From Paludisphaera soli (lineage in GTDB: Bacteria; Planctomycetota; Planctomycetia; Isosphaerales; Isosphaeraceae): a stretch of DNA of 37,055 nucleotides. The notes beneath the pieces were generated by a model. It did no database searches. It had not been told where the DNA came from and was given only the letters and a program-made list of their open reading frames with translations. The stretch covers positions 1-37,055 of the forward strand of contig NZ_JAALJI010000041.1 in assembly GCF_011064595.1 (NCBI RefSeq). Direction: 5' to 3'. This document shows positions 1 through 6,540 of this stretch, piece after piece. Made by a program: the position numbers and the translations under genes. The stretch's first letter is position 1, and each line of letters opens with the position of its first letter.

Positions 1-93
1 GGGGTGCGCGAACGAAGCCAACCTCCGGCGGAATGGGCCGGCCCCCCCCCCGACGCCGGCGGGGGCGGGGGGGAGGGCCGAATTCGGGGTGGC

Positions 94-645
94 TCAGTGC
101 TTGTGGTGAAAGCCGCGGCGGCGCTGGGCGCTGTAGCGCTGGAGGGAGTCCTCGATGACGGGGCGGGCGGTGTCGGCGGACTGGATCTCGTCGACCTCGA
201 CGGACTTGCCCTCCAGGTACTTGTAGTCCTGGAAGAACCGGCGGAGCATCATCAGGCGGTGGGGGGGGAGTTCGGCGGCCTCGCGGAAGCTGTTGAACTC
301 GGGGTCGCCGACGGCGACGGCCAGGATCTTGTGGTCCTTCTTGCCGGCGTCGACCATCGTCATCAGGCCGATCGCGCGGGCCGTGACCAGGGTCATCGGC
401 GCGACGGCCTCCTGGCAGAGGACCAGGACGTCGAGCGGGTCGTCGTCCTCGGCGTAGGTCTGGGGGATGAACCCGTAGTTGGCCGGGTAGTAGACCGCCG
501 AGTAGAGGACGCGGTCGAGCCGGAGCATGCCGGTCTGCTTGTCCAGCTCGTACTTGACGCTGGATCCCATCGGGATCTCGATCAGCGCGTTGAACTCCAG
601 CGGCAGGTGCTCGCCGGGGGTGACGTCGTGCCAGGGGTGCATCAT
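94..645 (-). CDS. ppa: Inorganic pyrophosphatase, family I
   Basis: Soluble cytoplasmic enzyme that hydrolyses pyrophosphate to two phosphates, pulling biosynthetic reactions forward. The 183-residue product has the usual bacterial family I length. Seen directly: the signature DDDPLD at residues 67-72 supplies the metal-binding aspartates, and an upstream [11 protein letters not shown] stretch (residues 23-33) holds the conserved Glu/Lys active-site residues, followed by YPANYGFIP. Two adjacent ATGs (645 and 642) could start translation; neither has a strong Shine-Dalgarno, so the choice is arbitrary. The tail ends in a basic/His-rich stretch (RRRGFHHKH). It lies 108 bp downstream of the epimerase-like gene on the same strand and may be cotranscribed with it. 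Family assignment is secure. Confidence 0.95.
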   Translation of the reverse strand: MMHPWHDVTPGEHLPLEFNALIEIPMGSSVKYELDKQTGMLRLDRVLYSAVYYPANYGFIPQTYAEDDDPLDVLVLCQEAVAPMTLVTARAIGLMTMVDAGKKDHKILAVAVGDPEFNSFREAAELPPHRLMMLRRFFQDYKYLEGKSVEVDEIQSADTARPVIEDSLQRYSAQRRRGFHHKH

Positions 646-753
646 GGGACGGATCCGGGTCCGGAAGTGGGGGAAGGACGAGGCGTTCGGTCTGTCGGAC
701 GGGGACGCGGGCGGCGAGTCTACGCCAAACCCGGCGTCCCGTCCATCGCCCGG

Positions 754-1695
754 TCAGTGGCGTTCGTCGACGGCTTCGGCCTGGTGGCGGGGGGCGAAGG
801 CGTCGTCTTCGGGGAGATAGCCGAGGACCTCGGCCGCGTCGGTGAGATCCCAGACGCCGCCATGGTTGCGCGAGACGCCGTTGACGACCAGGACCAGGCG
901 GTCCTCGATCTCGGCCTCGACGGCCGCGTCGAACAGCCGGACGAGGTCGCCGTTGGAGAGCCAGCGCTTCTTGTCCCAGTCGTCCGCCAGGGCCTCGGGA
1001 CGGTTCGCGCCGGGCTGGACGACGCCCAACCGCAGCGCGATGAAGGTGACGTCGAAGGCGCGGGCCAGGCTCCTGCCGAACCGCTCGCCGGCGAACTTCA
1101 TGGCCCCGTAGGCGCCGCCCGGTTTCGGCGGCAGGTCGGTCGAGATCAGCTCGGGAGGGTCCTGGCGCCAACCGGCCATGACCTGCACCGAGCTGGCGAA
1201 GACCACCCGCTCGACCCCGGCCAGGGCGGCGGCGTTGAAGACGTTCGCCAGGACGTCCAGGTTGGGCCCGACGAGGTCGGCCAGCTCGGCCGATTCGTCC
1301 GTCTCGCCCGCCAGGTGGACCACGGTGTCGACGTCGTGGAAGTGGGTGGTCCAGTCCTCGTCGAAGGCGCCGAGATCGGCCTTGAAGACCTCGGGGTCGT
1401 CCTCGCCGGGGTCGGCGTCGAGCAGGATCAGGTCGTACACGTCCTCCCAGGCGACGCGCAGCTTGCGGCCGAGGTCGCCGCAGGCCCCGGTGATGAGCAC
1501 CGTCCGGGCCTCGTCGTCGACGTCGAAATCGTCGAGTTCCGCGTCCGGGTCGAAGCCTTCCTCGTCCTCGACGAAGGCGTCCTCCTGGTCGAGGATCGTC
1601 AGGCCCCCCTGGGGCGGGGCCTGGGGGCGCGGGTCCTCGGCCGGAACGTCGGGTTCGTCGTCGCCCGTCGGTTCGATCGTCGGGTCGGGCTGCAT
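754..1695 (-). CDS. NAD-dependent epimerase/dehydratase family protein (extended SDR) with acidic N-terminal extension
   Basis: Predicted NAD(P)-dependent oxidoreductase or epimerase acting on an unknown, probably sugar-nucleotide-like, substrate. With the ATG at 1695 the protein has 313 residues. The Rossmann glycine motif TGACGDLG is at about 69-76, a serine pair in FASSVQ at about 168-169, and the catalytic YGAMK (YxxxK) at about 196-200, the normal order for extended SDRs. The start is chosen because GAGAGG precedes it by 9 nt; an upstream in-frame extension to 1779 has no such support. Residues 1-63 form an Asp/Glu/Pro-rich extension not needed for the SDR fold. Substrate cannot be deduced. 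It sits just upstream of ppa on the same strand. Confidence 0.85.
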   Translation of the reverse strand: MQPDPTIEPTGDDEPDVPAEDPRPQAPPQGGLTILDQEDAFVEDEEGFDPDAELDDFDVDDEARTVLITGACGDLGRKLRVAWEDVYDLILLDADPGEDDPEVFKADLGAFDEDWTTHFHDVDTVVHLAGETDESAELADLVGPNLDVLANVFNAAALAGVERVVFASSVQVMAGWRQDPPELISTDLPPKPGGAYGAMKFAGERFGRSLARAFDVTFIALRLGVVQPGANRPEALADDWDKKRWLSNGDLVRLFDAAVEAEIEDRLVLVVNGVSRNHGGVWDLTDAAEVLGYLPEDDAFAPRHQAEAVDERH

Positions 1696-1857
1696 GATCC
1701 GGGTCCTCTCTCGGCTCGGAGCGGGCCTTTGCTGTCCGCGGCGCGGCCTGGTTCCGGGACGAAAACCCCAATCTACCACATCCCTCCCGCCCCCGCATCG
1801 GGCGCGCGGGGAAATGGGGGGTGCGCGGACCCTCGGCGGGGGGCTTTCGGAGCCGCG

Positions 1858-2091
1858 TCATTCGAGGACGACGCACTCGCTCCCCGCGTCGGGATCGCTC
1901 GCACGGCCGGGATCCAGGGAGTCCCGATCCAGCCGGAGCGAGCCGTCCTTCCAGGAGTAGGCCTCCACGTGGAAGTCCCGGACTGGGCCACCTCCCATCC
2001 CCCTCCCCGCCGGAGCGGGTTGCGGGGGACATGCCGCGAAATAATCCGAAAGTCGGCGGACGGCGGCCCCATCAATGGGCGGGTACGGCAT
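1858..2091 (-). CDS. Small hypothetical protein, possible degraded duplicate of the preceding ORF
   Basis: A 77-residue reading frame with an ATG at 2091. I do not recognise a family. Its C-terminal third (AYSWKDGSLRLDRDSLDPGR) resembles the C-terminal part of the neighbouring 80-residue frame at 2072-2314 (EYSFKDDRLTLERSYPDPDR), including the pattern YS-aromatic-KD..L.L.R...DP.R..DP. The two frames overlap by 20 bp. This could be a diverged second copy, or the tail of a longer gene broken by a frameshift. Confidence that it is translated as drawn is low. Confidence 0.3.
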   Translation of the reverse strand: MPYPPIDGAAVRRLSDYFAACPPQPAPAGRGMGGGPVRDFHVEAYSWKDGSLRLDRDSLDPGRASDPDAGSECVVLE

Positions 2092-2314
2092 ACACGCCCT
2101 TCGTAGGATCGCGTTTCCGATCGGGGTCCGGGTAGCTCCGCTCCAGCGTCAGCCGGTCGTCCTTGAACGAGTACTCCTCGATCAACTTGTCCCGCACGAT
2201 CATCGACTCGTAGTACTCGTTTCTGGCCGCGGGATTGACCTCGACGAGAGCCCACCAGCCGCTGGGGATCGGCCGGACTTGACGGATCCAGAGACTCCAA
2301 CCGCAACGGATCAA
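2072..2314 (-). CDS. Small hypothetical protein overlapping the secreted protein upstream
   Basis: An 80-residue frame whose TTG start overlaps the stop codon of the gene at 2311-2889 (TTGA), an arrangement typical of translational coupling. The sequence includes SGWWALVEVNPAARNEYYE and EYSFKDDRLTLERSYPDPDR and has no family I recognise. No signal peptide or membrane segment is visible. Its C-terminal pattern recurs in the next frame downstream (1858-2091). It may instead be a continuation of the upstream gene after a frameshift. Confidence 0.4.
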   Translation of the reverse strand: MIRCGWSLWIRQVRPIPSGWWALVEVNPAARNEYYESMIVRDKLIEEYSFKDDRLTLERSYPDPDRKRDPTKGVYAVPAH

Positions 2315-2889
2315 GGGGCCGATGGTTCATACTCCGTCGGATCAGTCCCCAGTTTCGGGATCGGGATCGACACCAGGCCCCTGGGGAACGTAGCGGCGCG
2401 ATCCGGGTTTTCCGGACGATCGGCTTTGATCGTCCGCTGGGCCTCCTTGACCAGCTCCCTCTCTTCGGGGGTGATCGTTTTCACGTCGTCGGCGTGGAAA
2501 CCCAAGACGACGTTGACATGGAACTGGTCCTCGTCGTAGGGCTTGATCGTGAACCCACTATCATAGAACGGACGCCCTTTCGGTCCTCGCCGAATGAACT
2601 TCTCCCCCGGCTCTTGATAAAGCCGCAAGCGTTCCGCGCGGGTGAGGTAGGATCGGTCCATCGGCAAGATGTATTTGTTCGGCTTGAGTGGACCCACGGG
2701 AACGAGCGGTCCGGCCCCTTCATCTCGCGGACGGGGCGGGGGCTCCTCGTCCGACGGACGACGCGACGGCTCTTCACGCGGGACCTCGCGCTGGGGTGCC
2801 GCGCCGACAGTTCGCCACCCCCACCCGGCGAGACCGATCGAGGCGGAGGCGGCCGCGACGACGGCGACCGATTTGAACGCCCAAGGCAT
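2311..2889 (-). CDS. Secreted hypothetical protein with Pro/Arg/Glu-rich linker
   Basis: A 192-residue protein starting at the ATG at 2889. That start is preceded by GGGAGGAC 6 nt upstream, a strong Shine-Dalgarno that rules out the longer in-frame extension to 2976. Residues 1-30 form a signal peptide or anchor (MPWAFKSVAVVAAASASIGL, then GWGW). A low-complexity Arg/Glu/Pro segment follows at about 32-58, then a mixed polar domain with motifs such as YILPMDRSYLTRAERLRLY. No catalytic motif or known family is recognised. Probably exported and anchored or periplasmic. It is first in a run of three overlapping minus-strand frames. Confidence 0.6.
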   Translation of the reverse strand: MPWAFKSVAVVAAASASIGLAGWGWRTVGAAPQREVPREEPSRRPSDEEPPPRPRDEGAGPLVPVGPLKPNKYILPMDRSYLTRAERLRLYQEPGEKFIRRGPKGRPFYDSGFTIKPYDEDQFHVNVVLGFHADDVKTITPEERELVKEAQRTIKADRPENPDRAATFPRGLVSIPIPKLGTDPTEYEPSAP

Positions 2890-2991
2890 CGCATGTCCTC
2901 CCTCAATCTCTCCGGAGTTCCCACTGGAACCACGAAGTCTTAACCATCGTCCAGGAAAGCGTGTTGAGAAGGACATCGAAATCCACCCGAA

Positions 2992-3921
2992 TCACGTCCC
3001 CTCCGACCAGAGCCGTGAGCGTCCATTTATCTCTTGTCCGTAGGTGACGAACGTGGTGCCGACGAGGATCGTGTTCCAGTTCACCCCCACGCCGCCGAGA
3101 TGGTCGTGGCCGACGGCGACCTGATCGAAAAGGGCACCGTTCGGCAGGCGGAATGACGTGGTCGGGCCATTGGCTGGGAACCAATCAGGATTGAAGACCT
3201 TGATTCCACCGTTGAAATCGATGAAAAACGGAATCCGCTCCTGGATCATCCCGCTGGCGTAGACTCCGAGCTTCCCGCTCGAGGAGGTCACGTCGCTCAT
3301 CACCTCGGTCGACGAACCGAGAAAAATCGGCGTGTCGAATCCGGCGAAGGGGGTCGCCGTGGTCGGGGGTGAGACGGTGGCCGTGGCCGTATAGGTCGTG
3401 GGCGGGGGAGGCGGAGCTGAGGGATTGGTCGAGGTGTAGGTCGTGACGGCTCTGATCTGGTAGACGCCGGGGACTGGGAGGTAGACAGTCGCGGATGTGT
3501 TCGTCTTGATGGGAGGGGTCGTGAGGGGCGACGTGAATCCGCCGTAGCTGATGGTATAAGTTCATGTCGTGCCGGCGATCATGAATCCGCCGAAATTGTC
3601 GACCGACAGGGTGGCCAACACCCCCCGGCCGAGGGTGGGTGTCGCGAACGACAGGGTGATGCCGGAGACCCACTGCATCGGTTGGACGATAGGTCCCAGT
3701 TCGTCTGGAGGGATCGGCCCGACGAAGTCGACGGGATAGAAAGACTGGGTCATTGCCGGGACGACGGACGATAGCTGAATGCGGGTCTCCAGCAGCTCGC
3801 ATCCGGGGATGCAGCGACGAGATCTCGACGTGATCATGGGCGAGATCGAGAAGAGGGTCGAGACGGCCCGAACGGGCCGGAGGCCTATCCACATGAGATC
3901 AAGATTTGAGCAATTGATCAC
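2992..3921 (-). pseudogene. Secreted planctomycete protein interrupted by one in-frame TGA
   Basis: Two frames, 3562-3921 and 2992-3303, are in the same phase, and the DNA between them translates without any other stop, so this is one frame of about 310 codons broken only by TGA at 3564-3562. Around the stop the reading is ...GFMIAGTT-stop-TYTISYGGFTSP..., followed by a Thr/Pro-rich linker (PPPPPTTYTATATV) and a C-terminal region ending ...FVTYGQEINGRSR. The N-terminus includes RRCIPGCELLETRIQLS, like a degenerate planctomycete LEPR-XLL sorting motif. The start is unclear: ATG at 3894, ATG at 3837 or GTG at 3921, none with a clear ribosome site. Function unknown; probably an envelope or extracellular protein. 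A sequencing error is the main alternative to a real nonsense mutation. Confidence 0.55.
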
Positions 3922-4174
3922 AAAGTATCGAGCGGTTCGGGCACCTGCAAGGGGGTGCCAGGATTCTTCTGAAAAATTAAGCGACCGACGAAGCTTCGCG
4001 AACGAGAGTCCGGCCGCGAGAGGCCCTTCCGCCCGTGGTGGTCAAACGTTATCTTCATGGTGGGATGGACGCGGACGGGGCGGCCGCCCCCGGGGCCGCG
4101 AGCGGGGAATCCGCGCGGTCCGGGGCCAATATCGGCGGGCGGCGGGCGAAAGGCATGTGGGAGGTATCCTGATC
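3922..4174. other. Intergenic region upstream of the ubiquitin-like operon
   Basis: No convincing gene is seen in this 253-bp divergent region. It has noticeably more A/T than its surroundings (for example GAAAAATTAAG near 3972). It carries a possible small hairpin, GGCACC with GGTGCC, near 3939-3958. A possible -10 element TATCTT is at 4050-4055, but the -35 at 17 bp spacing (TTCCGC) is poor. This is the likely location of the promoter for the four-gene operon. Confidence 0.4.
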
Positions 4175-4468
4175 ATGTCATACGGCGGAACGAGCGATCC
4201 TACGGGTGTGCAGGTGACGTTCTTGGACCAGACCGGCGCCAAGTCCGTGAAGGCGGTGATCGCGTTCACCGTCCCCGTCAGCCGAATCATCCCGAACATC
4301 ATCACCAAGATGAACCTGCCGGCCACGAGCCCCGACGGCCAGCCGATGAGCTACGCCCTCGACCACAAGGAAGGGGGGCGGCGGCTGCTGGAGAACTGGA
4401 ACCTCGTCGACGCCGGCATCCGCGACGGCGACCACCTGATCGTCTATCCCGAGGTCGTCGCCGGCTGA
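4175..4468 (+). CDS. Ubiquitin-like protein, YukD/EsaB-type beta-grasp fold
   Basis: Predicted protein modifier of a bacterial ubiquitin-like conjugation system. The 97-residue product starts at ATG 4175, 10 nt after GGGAGG; a longer in-frame extension to 3779 is not supported. The layout fits a YukD-like beta-grasp domain: an N-terminal strand pair (VQVTFLDQTG, then VIAFTVPVSR), a helix (IIPNIITKMNL), DGQPMSYALDH, and a terminal AGIRDGDHLIV strand, where the GxxDGD turn is typical of the family. The chain ends VVAG with no residues after the Gly, so a C-terminal glycine is already exposed for adenylation by the E1 two genes downstream. First gene of the Ubl-E2-E1-JAMM operon, with 61 bp to the next start. 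The beta-grasp assignment rests on motif pattern plus gene context. Confidence 0.85.
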   Translation: MSYGGTSDPTGVQVTFLDQTGAKSVKAVIAFTVPVSRIIPNIITKMNLPATSPDGQPMSYALDHKEGGRRLLENWNLVDAGIRDGDHLIVYPEVVAG

Positions 4469-4529
4469 ACCGGGGCGGTCGACGGGCGGGCGCGAGGGCG
4501 GTCGGGCGCGACGAGACGGATCCACGAAC

Positions 4530-5297
4530 ATGCATGAATCGCCAAGACTCCGGCGGCTCCGCAACGACCTGGCGGCCCTCGAGCGCCTCCGCGCCGAGAG
4601 CACCGTCTTCGACTTCCGCGCCCAGGGCGACCCCCCGCACCACTACCGGATCCACTTCCGGGGCCGGGGGCTCCAGCGCGACGACGGCAAGGTGAAGTTC
4701 GCCGCGGCGCACCAGGTCGAGATCAAGCTCGGCTCGTCGTACCCGCGGTCGATCCCCGAGATCCGCTGGCTGACGCCGGTGTACCATCCCAACATCTCCG
4801 AGATCGGGATGGTCTGCCTCGGCGGCTACGGGACGCACTGGGTCCCCAGCGTCCAGCTCGACGAGCTGTGCAACATGCTCTGGGACATGGCCCGCTACCA
4901 CAACTACGACGTCCGGAGCCCCTACAACCGCGACGCCGCCCTCTGGGCCGGCAACCAGACCGCCATCCCCTTCCCCACCGACCCGCGCCCGCTCCGGGAC
5001 GTCCGCGAGGCCCGGGGCCGCGTCGAGATCGAAGGCGACGCCCACCCCGCCCCCGCGCCGGCCCCGAGGGCCGACGCCGGCTCGGGGATCCGCGGCCTGC
5101 TGGGCGGCGCGAGCGACGCCGCGGCCGGGCGCGTCCGCCGGTTCCTCGACTGGCGCAACCGGCCGATCGACGAGCCCGCCCCCGGCCCGGCCCCGGACGA
5201 CGGGGTCGTGATCCTGGAGACGACGGTCGACGCCGCCGTCGCCGGCGACCCCCCGCCGGCCCCCCGCAACGAGGGCGACATCCTCTTCATCGACTGA
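4530..5297 (+). CDS. E2-like ubiquitin-conjugating enzyme (UBC fold) with low-complexity tail
   Basis: Predicted to accept the activated Ubl from the E1 as a thioester and pass it to a target. In the 255-residue product, residues 1-150 match the UBC fold: YPRSIPEIRW at 71-80, YHPNI with the HPN triad at 86-88, the likely catalytic Cys96 in MVCLGG, then W104-VPS and the helix LDELCNMLWDM, followed by SPYNRDAALW like the crossing-loop segment of eukaryotic E2s. Residues about 160-255 are Ala/Pro/Asp-rich and ordered-looking only at the end (VVILETT and GDILFID). The tail is unusual and could be a tether or docking peptide. The ATG at 4530 has only a weak purine-rich site. It lies 37 bp before the E1 gene. 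Confidence 0.9.
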   Translation: MHESPRLRRLRNDLAALERLRAESTVFDFRAQGDPPHHYRIHFRGRGLQRDDGKVKFAAAHQVEIKLGSSYPRSIPEIRWLTPVYHPNISEIGMVCLGGYGTHWVPSVQLDELCNMLWDMARYHNYDVRSPYNRDAALWAGNQTAIPFPTDPRPLRDVREARGRVEIEGDAHPAPAPAPRADAGSGIRGLLGGASDAAAGRVRRFLDWRNRPIDEPAPGPAPDDGVVILETTVDAAVAGDPPPAPRNEGDILFID

Positions 5298-5334
5298 GCG
5301 CGAGCCGAGCCGGCCCGGCCGGGACGAGAGGCCC

Positions 5335-6540
5335 ATGACCACGCAGCCGCCCCCCACGACCGACGAGCCCCCGCTGCGCATCGACGACGACGACCGCTAC
5401 GGACGGCTCCGCCTGATCTCGTGGTGGCGGCAGGAGCGGCTCGCCGCCGCCCGGATCCTCGTCGTCGGCGCCGGAGCGTTGGGGAACGAGGTCCTCAAGA
5501 ACCTCGCCCTGGTGGGCCTGGGGACCACCTACGTCGTCGACCTCGACGAGGTCGAACCCTCCAACCTCTCGCGATCGGTCCTCTTCCGGGCCGAGGACGG
5601 CGGCCGGCCCAAGGCCGAGGTCGCCGCCCGCCGCGCCGCCGAGCTGAACCCCGAGGTCGCCTTCATCCCGATCCACGGCGACGTGATCACCGACGTCGGC
5701 CTCGGGCTGTTCGCCCACGTCGACCTGGTGATCGGCTGCCTGGACAACCGCGAGGCCCGGCTCTGGGTCAACCGCCAGTGCTGGAAGGTGGGCGTCCCTT
5801 GGATCGACGCCGGCATCCAGGAGATCCAGGGGGTGGTGAAGGTCTTCACCCCGCCGGCCTCCGCCTGCTACGAATGCACGATGACCGAGCGCGACTACCA
5901 GCTCCTCAACCTGCGGTACAGCTGCCCGCTCCTGAAGCGGGACGAGATCCTGGCCGGCAAGGTCCCCACCGCGCCGACGATCGCCTCGATGATGGCGGCG
6001 CTGCAGGTCCAGGAGGCGCTCAAGCTGCTGCACGGCATGGCCGTCTCGGCGGGGACGGCCCTGGTCTTCAACGGCGTCGGCAACCAGTTCTACACGACCA
6101 AGCTGCCGTACCGCGAGGACTGCCTGAGCCACGAGACTTACCCCAAGCCGACCGGGATCGACCTGGGCCGATCGGCGACCGTCCGCGCCCTGTTCGACGC
6201 CGCCGCCCACGAGGGCCTGGAGGGGCCGATGTCGCTCGGGCTCGACCGCGAGCTGGTGGAGGCGGTGGAGTGCCCCCGCTGCGACGGCCGCCGCGAGGTG
6301 ATGCGGCCGAGGACCCGGGTCCGCCAGGCGGAGGCCCTCTGCCCCGACTGCCGCGAGGAAGGACGGCCGGTCGTCCTGAGCGCGATCGCCGAGGACTCGC
6401 CGCTGGCGGGGCGGACGCTGGCCGAGGTCGGCATCCCGCCGTTCGACGTGGTCCGGGTCGACGGCGGGGGCGAGTCCCGCTTCTTCCTCCTGGAAGCCGA
6501 CCGCGAGGGCCTCGCGGCCGGCGGGGGGGGCGTGCCGTGA
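5335..6540 (+). CDS. E1-like activating enzyme (ThiF/MoeB/HesA family) with C-terminal zinc ribbon
   Basis: Predicted to adenylate the C-terminal glycine of the Ubl and form a thioester with it. In the 401-residue product the ATP-binding Rossmann motif GAGALG is at 45-50, with VVDLDEVEPSNLSRS at 67-81, Lys93 and D137 in CLDNREAR completing the nucleotide-binding set at family-like spacing. C178 and C181 (CYEC) resemble one half of the structural zinc site. C197 in RYSCPLL lies before PTAPTIASMMAALQVQEALKLL and is the best candidate catalytic cysteine. After about residue 300 there is an extra module: a CPRC...CPDC zinc ribbon (313-339), then DSPLAGRTLAEVGI, which resembles a small alpha/beta TrkA_C-like motif. 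The ATG at 5335 follows GAGAGG. Its stop overlaps the next gene's start. Confidence 0.93.
   Translation: MTTQPPPTTDEPPLRIDDDDRYGRLRLISWWRQERLAAARILVVGAGALGNEVLKNLALVGLGTTYVVDLDEVEPSNLSRSVLFRAEDGGRPKAEVAARRAAELNPEVAFIPIHGDVITDVGLGLFAHVDLVIGCLDNREARLWVNRQCWKVGVPWIDAGIQEIQGVVKVFTPPASACYECTMTERDYQLLNLRYSCPLLKRDEILAGKVPTAPTIASMMAALQVQEALKLLHGMAVSAGTALVFNGVGNQFYTTKLPYREDCLSHETYPKPTGIDLGRSATVRALFDAAAHEGLEGPMSLGLDRELVEAVECPRCDGRREVMRPRTRVRQAEALCPDCREEGRPVVLSAIAEDSPLAGRTLAEVGIPPFDVVRVDGGGESRFFLLEADREGLAAGGGGVP

Noticed and set aside
4-2106. Long plus-strand frame of 700 codons
   Set aside because: It is antisense to ppa and the epimerase gene, both with strong motifs; composition is that of a high-GC shadow frame.
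3185-3892. Minus-strand 235-codon frame overlapping the broken secreted protein
   Set aside because: Arg/His/Pro-rich shadow of the frame that carries sensible protein sequence on both sides of the TGA.
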